Below the pieces are notes generated by a model. It ran no database searches, was not told the origin of the DNA, and was given only the letters and a program-made list of their open reading frames with translations. From positions 1,922,001-1,986,000 of the forward strand of contig NZ_CP151275.1 in NCBI RefSeq assembly GCF_038235435.1: a stretch of 64,000 nt of DNA, in the 5' to 3' direction. Position 1 is the first letter of the stretch, and each line of letters opens with the position of its first letter. Below, piece after piece: positions 1 to 9,500 of this stretch. The DNA comes from Niveibacterium sp. SC-1. GTDB taxonomy: Bacteria; Pseudomonadota; Gammaproteobacteria; Burkholderiales; Rhodocyclaceae. A program made the translations under genes and the position numbers.

Positions 1-151
1 GGCCCGACCGAACGACCTCAAATGCTTGGGACCGCGCTCAGCGATCCAATCCGCGGGCCGAAACCGCTGCAAAGCGTCCGTTCGCGAGGAGCCGTCGAAC
101 TTCGGGTTTGGGTCGTCCGTCTTCGGTGATGAATAGCTCCGCCTCGGGCGG

Positions 152-913
152 TCAGGTCTTGAGCCTGTACCCCGTCCGAAAAATCCGCGCCGTGATCACG
201 AGACAGATCGCGAGGAACAACAAGGTCATGCCAAGGCTGACGCCCACGCTGACGTCGGCGAGGCTGTAAAAACTCCAGCGGAAACCGCTGACGAGATACA
301 CCACCGGGTTGAACAGCGTCACCTTCTGCCAGAAGGGCGGCAGCATGTGGATCGAGTAGAAGCTGCCGCCGAGGAAGGTCAGCGGCGTGACGATCAGAAG
401 CGGTACCAATTGCAGCTTCTCGAAGCCGTCAGCCCAGATGCCGATGATGAAGCCGAGCAGGCTGAACGTGACCGAGGTGAGCACGAGGAAGCTGACCATC
501 CACACGGGATGCTCGATGCGCAGGGGCACGAAGAGCCCGGCGGTGAGCAGGATGATGGTGCCGAGGATCAGCGACTTGCTGGCCGCCGCGCCGACGTAGG
601 CGAGCACGGCCTCGAAGCTCGACACGGGCGCGGATAGTAGCTCGTAGATGGTGCCCGTGAACTTCGGGAAGTAGATCGCGAAGGAGGCGTTGGAGATGCT
701 CTGCGTGAGCAGGGACAGCATCACGAGACCCGGCACGATGAAGGCGCCGTAGCTCACGCCATTGATTTCGCTGATGCGCGAACCGATCGCCGCACCGAAG
801 ACGACGAAGTACAGCGAGGTGGAGATCACCGGCGAGACGATGCTCTGCAGCAGCGTGCGGCGCGTGCGCGCCATTTCGAAGTTGTAGATTGCGCGGACGG
901 CATGCCAGTTCAT
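152..913 (-). CDS. ABC-2 type transporter permease
   Basis: This 253-residue protein is the membrane half of an ABC-2 type exporter. It shows about six hydrophobic segments and the general layout of the DrrB/NodJ/YadH permease family, with a short cytoplasmic N-terminus and no signal peptide. Its start codon overlaps the stop of the upstream ATP-binding gene by four bases, so the two are translationally coupled and almost certainly form one transporter. Exported substrates in this family range from drugs to polysaccharides, and nothing nearby identifies this one. Family call is firm; substrate is unknown. Confidence 0.88.
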   Translation of the reverse strand: MNWHAVRAIYNFEMARTRRTLLQSIVSPVISTSLYFVVFGAAIGSRISEINGVSYGAFIVPGLVMLSLLTQSISNASFAIYFPKFTGTIYELLSAPVSSFEAVLAYVGAAASKSLILGTIILLTAGLFVPLRIEHPVWMVSFLVLTSVTFSLLGFIIGIWADGFEKLQLVPLLIVTPLTFLGGSFYSIHMLPPFWQKVTLFNPVVYLVSGFRWSFYSLADVSVGVSLGMTLLFLAICLVITARIFRTGYRLKT

Positions 914-1854
914 GCGCGGGCTCCTTCTTTGGCGTTGTCGTGCACGAGGCTCACGAAGATGTCTTCCAGCGAGCTCTGGCGTGTCTGCAGGTCCTTGTAG
1001 TGGAGGCCGGCAGCGTCCAGCGCGCGCAGCAGGTCGGTGATGCCGCTGTGCTCGTCGCTAGCGTCGTAGGTATGGATGAGCTGCATGCCGTCGGCGGAGC
1101 GCTCGAGCTCATACGCGGCGAGCGCAGCCGGGATTTCGGCCAGCGGCGCGGGCAGTTGCAGGGCGAGCTGTTTCTTGCCGAGCTTGCGCATGAGCTCGCG
1201 CTTCTCCTCGACCAGTATGATCTCGCCCTTGTTGATCACGCCGATGCGATCGGCCATTTCTTCGGCCTCGTCGATGTAGTGCGTGGTGAGAATGATGGTG
1301 ACGCCTTGCTCGCGCAGCGCGCTGACGAGCTTCCACATGTCGCGGCGCAGTTCGACGTCCACGCCCGCCGTGGGCTCATCGAGGAACAGCACTTGCGGTT
1401 CGTGCGAGAGCGCCTTGGCGATCAGAAGGCGGCGCTTCATGCCGCCCGAGAGCGTCATGATCTTGCTGTCGCGCTTGTTCCACAGCGACAGGTCCTTGAG
1501 CAGCTTCTCGATGTAGGCGGGGTCGGGGCTCTTGCCGAACAAGCCGCGGCTGAAGCTCACGGCATTCCACACGGTTTCGAAGGCGTCGGTGGTGAGTTCC
1601 TGCGGCACAAGGCCGATCAGCGAACGTGCGGCGCGATAGTCCTTGATGATGTCGTGGCCGTCGACGGTGACCGTGCCGGTGCTGGGATTGACGATGCCGC
1701 ACACGCTGCCGATCAGCGTGGTCTTGCCAGCGCCGTTGGGGCCCAGCAGGGCGAAGATTTCGCCACGGCGGATCTCCAGGTTGATGCGCTTGAGCGCCTG
1801 CAGGCCCGAAGCGTAGGTCTTGGAGAGATTGCTGATGGAGAGAATGGTGTGCAT
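910..1854 (-). CDS. ABC transporter ATP-binding protein
   Basis: This 314-residue ATPase is the partner of the ABC-2 permease that follows it. Walker A (GPNGAGKT) lies at about residues 38-45, the signature LSGGM at 135-139, Walker B with the catalytic Glu (VLFLDEP) at 155-161 and the switch His at about 192. A C-terminal extension of roughly 80 residues follows the nucleotide-binding domain, as in DrrA/YadG-type exporters. ATP hydrolysis by the dimer would drive export through the partner. The gene is first in a two-gene operon and is divergent from the VOC gene across a 207 bp intergenic region. Confidence 0.9.
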   Translation of the reverse strand: MHTILSISNLSKTYASGLQALKRINLEIRRGEIFALLGPNGAGKTTLIGSVCGIVNPSTGTVTVDGHDIIKDYRAARSLIGLVPQELTTDAFETVWNAVSFSRGLFGKSPDPAYIEKLLKDLSLWNKRDSKIMTLSGGMKRRLLIAKALSHEPQVLFLDEPTAGVDVELRRDMWKLVSALREQGVTIILTTHYIDEAEEMADRIGVINKGEIILVEEKRELMRKLGKKQLALQLPAPLAEIPAALAAYELERSADGMQLIHTYDASDEHSGITDLLRALDAAGLHYKDLQTRQSSLEDIFVSLVHDNAKEGARA

Positions 1855-2061
1855 GGGCGGCCGACGGGTCGTTGGATGACATGCGAGGTGGCTTACTTAG
1901 CTTACCAATGCTGCCGTATGCGTGATACCGATCGAGCAGCTTGCGTGGACATGTCTGCTCGACATGACACCGATGACGGTAAATGGAAACGTCTCCTGAC
2001 GCGACGTTGTCAGTAGCGGGTGGGCAGCATGGGCTATCGGCCACCCACTCCAGGAACCACT

Positions 2062-2460
2062 ATGAAGTTTGCATCTACTCGATTGATTGCTTCCGACCTC
2101 AAGAAAATGGTCAGCTTCTACGAGCTTGTCACGGGCCAGGAGGCTGAATGGCTCGCCCCGGTGTTTGCGGAAATAGTGACGCCATCGGCGACGCTCGCGC
2201 TAGGAAGCGCTGAGACGGTTGCTTTGTTCATGGAGGGAAGCGCAGAGCCTGCGGCCAACCGGACAGCAATCATCGAGTTCATGGTCGCAGATGTCGATGC
2301 AGAGTTTGCCCGGCTTGGTGATCGTGTGGAGTGGGTGCACGGGCCAAAGATGCTCCCTTGGGGAAACAAGTCGGCCCAACTGCGCGACCCCGAAGGAACG
2401 ATCGTCGCGTTGTTTGCGCCTGTAACGGCAGCTGCTCTAGCGAGGTTCGCGTCCAGGTGA
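2062..2460 (+). CDS. VOC (glyoxalase/bleomycin resistance) family protein
   Basis: This 132-residue protein has the length and beta-alpha-beta-beta-beta pattern of a single vicinal-oxygen-chelate protein. It begins MKFASTRLIASDLKKMVSFY, a typical VOC opening, and its C-terminal half has the usual WGNKSAQLRDPEGTIVALF sequence, including a metal-ligand-like Glu. The frame is open further upstream, but ATG 2062 is where homology to the fold begins. Members range from metal-dependent lyases and dioxygenases to antibiotic-binding proteins, and the substrate cannot be read from the sequence. It stands alone. Confidence 0.82.
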   Translation: MKFASTRLIASDLKKMVSFYELVTGQEAEWLAPVFAEIVTPSATLALGSAETVALFMEGSAEPAANRTAIIEFMVADVDAEFARLGDRVEWVHGPKMLPWGNKSAQLRDPEGTIVALFAPVTAAALARFASR

Positions 2461-2654
2461 TGTAGCCGAACTCGCGCATTTGTCGGTCGCTCGCGTGGGC
2501 CACGGATGGCGCGCTGGTCCGATCGCGCGTCGATGTGGGTCGCGGCGCGGCCGCTTCAGAAGCGGCCCCCGGAGAACTTCGGCCTTTGGCCGGCTTCGCC
2601 CTGTCGACGTGCCCGCAGGGGCGGGCGCTGGTCTCCTTTCTGGCGGGCTGGCAA

Positions 2655-3386
2655 TCAGCGCGAGCGTCGCCGTGCTCCCAGTGTGGCCAGGCATCCCGCA
2701 ACAAGCAGGGCCAGCGTGCCGGGCGCGGGCACTGTGGTCTCACGCACGAGGAAGATGCCGCCAACCGATATTCCGCTGGCAAGGTTGTGGTTACCTATCG
2801 TGGTGGCGTCATCGATCGACAGCCCGCTGGCGACCGGGCCGAAGGTGATGAACTCGGAGCCAAGAACGACGGGGCCACAGCCATTGGGGCCGGCCGGGGT
2901 GCGGTCCAGACCTATGCCCGCCACCGTGTGGCCGCCTGATACCGCTTCATCCGCCAGCCCCTGAAGGGCGAGGGTGCAGCCCAGATCGGCCAGGTCATCG
3001 ATCTTCACGGGAGCCAGCAAGTCGGTCAGCGCGTCGAAGGCCGATTGGGCGGCGGCACCATGGGGTGCGGCCGGGGCGCCGCTATGGTTCATCAGCGTGC
3101 TGACCTGTGCGCCGGTGGCGATGCTGAAGCCGTCGAAATGGCTCAGCACAGTGCTGTAGCTGTAACCAGCGGACAGGCTCAGATCCAGCCATTCCAGGCC
3201 GGTGGCACTGTCCCGCGTGAGCGTACCTGCGCCATAGGCGGAATCCAGGCTGCTGAGGCTGCCCAGCGGGTGGGCCAGTGCGGTGTTGCTGTGAACAAGG
3301 GCGGCGAGGCTCACCAGGCAACAGAGGGTGGCGGCCAGCGTGGCGGGGCGCCGGCCCCTTGCAGGGCGGGTCGATGGAGTCGTCAC
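2655..3386 (-). CDS. PEP-CTERM sorting domain-containing protein
   Basis: This is a secreted protein of 243 residues. I chose the GTG start at 3386 because AAGGAG sits eight bases upstream; an open extension to 3485 has no such support. A hydrophobic signal peptide (about residues 15-37, ending near NTALA) is followed by a domain of unknown function containing DSATGLEWLDL, a phrase common in PEP-CTERM exoproteins. The C-terminus has the sorting tripartite signal: VPAPGTLALL, a hydrophobic stretch and a basic RRRSR tail, with PAP in place of PEP. Such proteins are processed by an exosortase, which must lie outside this window. Function of the exported domain is unknown. Confidence 0.82.
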   Translation of the reverse strand: MTTPSTRPARGRRPATLAATLCCLVSLAALVHSNTALAHPLGSLSSLDSAYGAGTLTRDSATGLEWLDLSLSAGYSYSTVLSHFDGFSIATGAQVSTLMNHSGAPAAPHGAAAQSAFDALTDLLAPVKIDDLADLGCTLALQGLADEAVSGGHTVAGIGLDRTPAGPNGCGPVVLGSEFITFGPVASGLSIDDATTIGNHNLASGISVGGIFLVRETTVPAPGTLALLVAGCLATLGARRRSR

Positions 3387-3803
3387 GGCGGAGTCTCCTT
3401 GGGGTAGGCGTCGCGGTGCGACGTGTCTCCACCATAGATGCCGCCGGAGCACCGGCCAGTCCGCCCGCCCGGCCAGCGTGACCAACTGCCGTAGGGTGCT
3501 TCAGTCCTCGCTGACGCGGGCGAGGGAAGACCCGTAGCGGCTGCGGAGCTCGGCCGCGGCCTGTGCAGTGGCCAACAAGCAGGCACCGGCGCTCGCACGA
3601 TGCTGCGGTTTTGCCTCCGCAGGACGCAAGACGCAAGGAAACACCCGCGGCAGTCCCCGAGTGTTCTGGACGGTCGTGGGCGCAGCACGCCAATTCGCCT
3701 CGGCTTGATCTAGCGCGAAGTAGTCGGTGATGTGTTCTGGGAGACTCTCGCCAGCCCGCATTTGCGGGCTTTTCCTTTGCGACTGCTTCAAGAGGTTCCC
3801 CTG
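3387..3803. other. Gene-free interval upstream of the acetate transporter
   Basis: No convincing gene lies in these 417 bases. The right end carries a strong stem-loop with a short T run (3753-3774), listed separately. Short open frames on both strands lack ribosome-binding sites and coding character. Confidence 0.5.
3753..3774 (+). terminator. Rho-independent terminator-like hairpin in the satP leader
   Basis: AGCCCGC and GCGGGCT form a seven-base-pair perfect stem with a four-base loop, followed by TTTCC. It lies only about 30 bases before the transporter start codon. It could end a short upstream transcript or act as an attenuator of the transporter gene. Confidence 0.55.
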
Positions 3804-4415
3804 ATGGCTTCTCACGCCAAGACCGATACCACCGCCAATCCTGCTCCGCTCGGACTCCTGGGGTTCGGCATGACGACCGTGCTCCTCAATCTGCACAACG
3901 CCGGGCTCTACGAGCTCAACGGGATGATCCTTGCGATGGGCATCTTCTACGGCGGTATTGCTCAGGCGATCGCTGGCGTTCTGGAATGGAAGAAGGGCAA
4001 TACCTTCGGCACCGTGGCGTTCTCTTCCTACGGCTTCTTCTGGCTGGCGCTCGTGGGCCTGATTGTTTTTCCTGCGACCGGTCTGATGCCGGCGACCTCG
4101 GAAGGTGGCATGGTCGCCTTCCTCGCGATGTGGGGTGTTCTCACCTTCATCCTGTTCTGCGCGACGCTGCGCATGAACCGCGCCACACAGTTCATCTTTG
4201 GTTCGCTGACCGTGCTCTTCGCGCTGCTGGCCATCGGAGATGCCACGGGTTCGGCCGCCATCAAGGCACTGGCCGGCTGGGAGGGCATCGTCTGCGGGGC
4301 GTCGGCCATCTATGCCGCGGCGGCGCAGATCCTCAACGAAGTCTACGGGCGAGTGGTGCTGCCGCTCGGCGAACGCGCGGTAGCCCAAGCGCGGCACCTG
4401 CGCCAAGCGGCTTGA
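3804..4415 (+). CDS. satP: Acetate/succinate transporter, GPR1/FUN34/YaaH (SatP) family
   Basis: This 203-residue inner-membrane protein carries the family signature [14 protein letters not shown] near its N-terminus and six predicted membrane helices, the size and layout of E. coli SatP. Members take up acetate and succinate, apparently as hexameric channels. The start at 3804 puts AGAGG upstream and places the signature at about residues 11-24, as in relatives. In a PHA-forming organism, acetate uptake would feed acetyl-CoA into storage. A terminator-like hairpin lies just upstream. Confidence 0.88.
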   Translation: MASHAKTDTTANPAPLGLLGFGMTTVLLNLHNAGLYELNGMILAMGIFYGGIAQAIAGVLEWKKGNTFGTVAFSSYGFFWLALVGLIVFPATGLMPATSEGGMVAFLAMWGVLTFILFCATLRMNRATQFIFGSLTVLFALLAIGDATGSAAIKALAGWEGIVCGASAIYAAAAQILNEVYGRVVLPLGERAVAQARHLRQAA

Positions 4416-4540
4416 GCGGATGTGGCAGGCCTGGATCCGGTCTGCCGCGATTCGATTGTCCTCGGCGGGCGGGGCCGGAACCCGGGCAAGTGGGGGAAGG
4501 CAGGGAGAGACCCTGTCGTGCATCCCGGCCGCCGATGGTT

Positions 4541-6322
4541 TCAGTCCGTAGCCTGGGTGAGCATGAGCTCCACGCGAATCTGCGTGCCGACGTTGACCTC
4601 GCTCTCCAGATGGATCGTTCCTTCCATCCGGTCGACCAGGCGCTTGCACAGCGCGAGCCCGAGGCCGCTCCCGCCGCGGTGGAAGCGCTGGGTGTCGAGC
4701 AGCTGGGTGAAGGGCTGGAAAACGGCTCTTCGATCGGGTTCGGCGATACCGATACCCGTGTCGCTGACCTCGAGCGTCACCTGGAGCAGGCCTTGTCCGT
4801 GCCCCATGACCGTGAGGCGCAGCGTGACGCCGCCGGAGTCGGTGAACTTGAGTGCATTGCCCAAGAGGTTCTCCAGCAGTTGTCGCCACGCGGACGGGTC
4901 AATCCACGCGCGGGAGAAGCGCGCCCCGGCGACATCGACGACGAATGCCAGTTGCTTGGCCTCGGCCTGGGCGCGCATCGGCTCTGCAATCGCTCTTACT
5001 TGGGCGACGATGTCCGTCGGGACGGGGGCCAGCGCGTATTGCCCGGCATCCAGCCGACTGAGTGACTGCATGTCGTCCAGGAGGGGCAGGAGGCTGCTTG
5101 CAGCGCCGTGTGCCACCTGTACCGCTTCTTGCCAGCGCGTGGGTGATTGCTCCAAGGCAAGGTTGAGCATGGCCAGGATGAGATGCACGGGTTCAGCGAT
5201 TGCCGTGCTCAGCGATTCCAGATAGGCCCGCTTGTTCCGGTTTTTCTCCTCGGCACGTTCCTTGGCATTGCGCAGGTTGAGCAGCAGGTTGTCGCGGTCG
5301 GTCAGATCGATGGTGCCGCATATCGCCCCTAGATGACGGCCGTCGCGGTCTACATAGGGGTGGCCCCAGTGGCGCACGGACTGGTCCTTTCCTCCGATCC
5401 GGACGACGCCTTCCCGCATGAACGGTTGCCGGGTCGCGATGGCGTCGAGCAGGTATCCGTGGGCGTTGGAGGCGGACACGGGCGAGAGTTCGGAGGTTTC
5501 AAGCAGAGTCTTGCCGCGGATGTCTTCAAGCGCGCATTCATGCTGTTCGAGATAGTGCTGGTTGCAGGTAATGAGGCGAGCTTCGAGGTCCCGAACGGCG
5601 ACGGCATAGGGAAGGATGTCCAACATCTTCTGCAGCAGCTCGAGTTCCGAGCGAGGGGCAGTAGCCGGTTCGGCCGGCTGCCCGATCGTGTCGCCGCCGC
5701 CTTCGATCAAGCCCTTGCTGCGCGCGATGTCGATCATCCCCACTAGCGATCTCGCGTTGAGCTTTTGCTTGAGGCGGATCTTGTAGGTGCTGACAGTCTT
5801 GTCGCTGAGCGCCAGTTGTTCGGCGATCGCCACGTTGCTCATCCCTCGGCCGAGCAGCTGCAGTACCGACAGCTCGCGGCTCGACAATATGTCGAGTGGC
5901 GCTTCGTGACTGGCTGCGGCACGACGGGTCGCGTTGATCGCCTGGCCCGGGAAGTAGCTGTGCCCGCTGAGCACGGCCTTGACGGCCTGCTTGAGCTCGC
6001 CGAGATCTTCGCGTTTGCTGACGAAGCCGACGGCGCCGGCCTCCATGCAGCGAATGGCGAAGTACTCCGAGCTCTGTGCGGTGAGTACCAGCATCCGGGG
6101 CGCGCCCGGGTCGCCGGCCAGGCGTTCGATCACCGCCAGCCCGCCCAGCCGCGGCAAGGACAGTTCGAGAATCATCAAGGCGGCGTTTGTCTTGCGTGCG
6201 AGCTGCACGGCTTCGACCCCGTCGCCCGCCTCGGCGACGACCTCGTGTCCATCTGCCTGCATCAACAGCCGCAGGGCATGCCGCGCCACGGGCTGTTCCT
6301 CGGCAATCATGATCCGGCTCAT
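4541..6322 (-). CDS. Fused response regulator (REC-LuxR HTH)-PAS-histidine kinase with substituted phosphoacceptors
   Basis: The order of domains in this 593-residue protein is: receiver (residues 1-120), LuxR-type helix-turn-helix (about 145-205, containing SNVAIAEQLALSDKTVSTY), PAS (about 230-345), a dimerisation region (365-430) and HATPase_c (475-588). The receiver has Glu53 (MILELSLP) where the phosphorylated Asp should be, and an EE pair (8-9) as acidic pocket, while the switch Thr81 and Lys103 are kept. The H-box region reads LESLSTAIAEP, with Thr373 where the phospho-His is expected. The ATP-binding N, G1 (SDTGIGI), F and G2 (GSGLGL) boxes are intact. The gene is divergent from the large autotransporter, a likely target. 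No signal peptide or membrane segment is seen, so it should be cytoplasmic. Confidence 0.85.
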   Translation of the reverse strand: MSRIMIAEEQPVARHALRLLMQADGHEVVAEAGDGVEAVQLARKTNAALMILELSLPRLGGLAVIERLAGDPGAPRMLVLTAQSSEYFAIRCMEAGAVGFVSKREDLGELKQAVKAVLSGHSYFPGQAINATRRAAASHEAPLDILSSRELSVLQLLGRGMSNVAIAEQLALSDKTVSTYKIRLKQKLNARSLVGMIDIARSKGLIEGGGDTIGQPAEPATAPRSELELLQKMLDILPYAVAVRDLEARLITCNQHYLEQHECALEDIRGKTLLETSELSPVSASNAHGYLLDAIATRQPFMREGVVRIGGKDQSVRHWGHPYVDRDGRHLGAICGTIDLTDRDNLLLNLRNAKERAEEKNRNKRAYLESLSTAIAEPVHLILAMLNLALEQSPTRWQEAVQVAHGAASSLLPLLDDMQSLSRLDAGQYALAPVPTDIVAQVRAIAEPMRAQAEAKQLAFVVDVAGARFSRAWIDPSAWRQLLENLLGNALKFTDSGGVTLRLTVMGHGQGLLQVTLEVSDTGIGIAEPDRRAVFQPFTQLLDTQRFHRGGSGLGLALCKRLVDRMEGTIHLESEVNVGTQIRVELMLTQATD

Positions 6323-6522
6323 GGCGGCACCTGTCCGTTGCTTTGCGGCGGATACACCCAGAGTAGAGGCTGCAGGGCCTTCACGATAGCTGCGGCCGCC
6401 TGGACTGGCCCGCGCCGACGATATCCATCAGGAATCTATTACCCGTACTTCGGATTGCTATGACAGACCAGACGTAGCGCGGATCCCAGACTGCACTCCA
6501 TCAGTTTTCGTGGAGAGCAATC

Positions 6523-9500
6523 ATGGATCAGTCATCGTCACGCAAGGAGTCGCCGCACGAACGGATGCGGCGCAGTCTCATCATGCAGGCCGTCGGCCTG
6601 GCCCTGGCCGGGCTGGCGGGGCCGGGCGTCAGTGAAGCGGAGGCAGATACCAGCGTGCTGGTATCCGGGGCCTCCGGGATCGATAGTTCCGGCACACATA
6701 GTGGCGAAACCATCAAGCTGGGGGCGCCCCTGACCACCGGTGTGGATGCCGGGGCGGCAGAGGACATCCACTTTGATGCCGGGCGGGTGCAGAACAGCGC
6801 AGTTACCGCGGCGAATGCCCGAGGGCAAACGGGCCTGCATGCGGCAGACGGCGGACGCGTGAGCGCCACCGGCAGCAGCGTCGTGCTGGAGCCGAAGACC
6901 GGCGCCGGCGTGATTATCACGGCCAACGATCTGACCGGCGCCATCGCCGAAGCCGGCGGTACCGTCTGCCTGAAAGACAGCGATGTGCTGGTGGGGGGCG
7001 GGGCAAAGGGCAATAACAACCGCGGGCTGGTGGCCAGCGGAGCCGGTTCCGTCATCGACATGTCCGGGGGCTCGGTCACCGCGGCCTCCTGGGGCGCGGC
7101 CGGCATCCTGGTCGAACAGGGCGGTTCTGTCGAACTGGCGGACGGCGCCCGCGTGAGCACGAGTGGCGTGCGCAGCGCGACCACGGGCGGCAGCCACGGC
7201 GTCCATGTGAGTGGCGATGGCAGCCGATTCGTCGGCCATGACGTCAGCGTGAGCACGACGGGCGCCTCGGCCTACGGGCTGCGCGTCGACAACGGGGCCT
7301 CCGCGTCACTCGACCAGGCGACCGTCAGCACGGCGGGTGGCAACGGCCACGGTGTCCTGGCGCAGGGGGAACACGCTCGCGTCGCGATCAGCGGCGGCGA
7401 GATCGCCACCTCGGGCAAGGGCTCGACAGGCGTCTGGGCGCGCGATGGCGCGCAAGTGCGGCTTGAAGGCGGAACCCGGGTGCTGACCAGCGGCGCCGCG
7501 CTGTCGGCTGCATCACCGGTGGATGATGAAAAGACCTTGAGTCTCAGCCACGGCCTGCTCGCGACCGGCGCCGGCAGCCTGATCGAGGCTGACACGGCTT
7601 CGCTACAGATCGCGGCGGGCAGCGCCTCCGCGGCGCGTGCCGAAGACGAGGCTCGTATCGTGCTCAGCGGCGGCACGGTAGAGGTCAGCGGCAGCGCCAC
7701 GAGTACGGCTACGACGGCTGCCTTGCACGCACTGGGCGGCGGCCGGATCGAAGCGACCGGGCTCGATCTGCTGGCCTCGGGTACCAACGTGGGCGGCGCG
7801 CGCGCTGAAGGCGCGGGCAGCAGCGTGAGCCTGCGCGACAGCACGGCATCGGTCAGCGGGGCCGGCAGCATCGCCAACCCCGCGGCGGGCGCCCGCGCAA
7901 TGGGTGGCGGACAGGTCGTGATCGAAGACGGCTCCTTGAGCGTGCACGGCCTCACCTTTGGCCACGGCGTCGTCGCGGAGGGCGTCGGGTCACGCGCGGT
8001 CGTTTCGAACTCCAGCGTCAGCGTCGACGGCAACCGTTCGATCGGTGCCTACATCGTCGGCGGCGCGAGCGGCAGCATGAGCAACAGCAGCATCTCGGTC
8101 GATGCTCCGGTTGGCGCGGTAGGTCCCTGGTCGCCGGGTGTGCTGGTTGAAGGCGCAGGTTCGACGCTCACGATGACCGACGTCGACGTGGTCACAACGC
8201 CGAAGACCAGCGCCGGCGTGGCCGCGCGCGATGGCGGAAGCATCACCCTGGACAACGGCCGGATCACGACGTCGGGCAACTACTCGACGGGTCTGAGCGG
8301 TGGCGCCTCGTCCGCTACCGCTGGAGGATCGACGATCGTGGCCCGCAACGTGACGATAGAAACCCACGGCAATGACAACGCCATGGGCGTCCTGGCGGAC
8401 CAGGGCGCGACGGTGCACATCCAGGGAGGTTCGGTTATCACGACGGGCAACGGCTCCCCGGTCGCCAGCAACCTGACGTTTCCGCACGGCCTGGCGGCGC
8501 GCAATCCCGGCGCGCTGCTCGTCGCGGAAGGCACGAGTGTCCTGACCCGTGGCAGCCAGGCCTATGGCGCCGCTGTCGATGACGGCGGCAGCATGGTGCT
8601 GCGCGGCCTCGTCGTGAAGACGGAGGGCGAGTATTCCAATGGCCTGTACGCAGGCATTGGCTCGGCGAAGCCGGGCAACGTCAGCCTGGTGGCGAGCGAC
8701 CTCAGCGTCGCTACGCTGGGCAGCCATGCCGCGGGCGCCCTCGTCAGTCGGCAACACAAGGCCGAGACGGCCACGCTCGATCTCACCAACGCGACGATCA
8801 GCACCCAGGGAGCGCAATCACACGGCCTGCATTCGGAGTCTGGCGCCGAGTTGAACGCGCGCAACACGGTCGTCTCGACGACGGGCGCCGGGTCGCTCGG
8901 CGCGCTTGTCGCCAACTCGGCCACGCTTCAGCTTGACGTGGCGAGCGTGGCGACCACAGGTGCCGCAGGGCATGGCCTGGCCACCAAGTACGGAGGCAGC
9001 GTGGACGCGAACAATGTCGTGGTCCAGGTCCGTGGCGATCAGGCCGCGGCGCTGTATGCCCAAGGGGCGGAGGATCAGCCCGCCGTGGCGCGCGTTGCCG
9101 GTGCCAGCTTGCAGAACCGCGACGGTGCGACGGTTGCCGTCGCTGGCGTCGCCGACCTGGCGTTCAGCAATGTCGTGGCCGGAGGCAGCGGTCAGTGGCT
9201 GAATGTCGACCGCTCGGTGGCGAGTGGGGGCGTGGCGCTGCCCGATATGGGGACGGGCCAATGGCAGGGCATAGGCCAGACATCCGACAGCGTGGGTCGT
9301 GCGAGCGTCGACCTGTCGGCCTCCGTGGTGACCGGTTCGGCGCGTACGACCAGTGGTAGCACCGCGGACGTGACGATGAGGGATACCAGCATCTGGCGGC
9401 TCACCGCGGACTCCAACCTCAGCGCATTGCGCAATGAAGGCAGTCTGATCGAGTTCTCGCCCCCCGCGGGCGGCCAGTACAAGCGGCTGGTGGTCAACAA

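Noticed and set aside
1..151. Possible end of a gene at the left edge
   Set aside because: Short open stretches exist on both strands, but none has a motif or context to support it.
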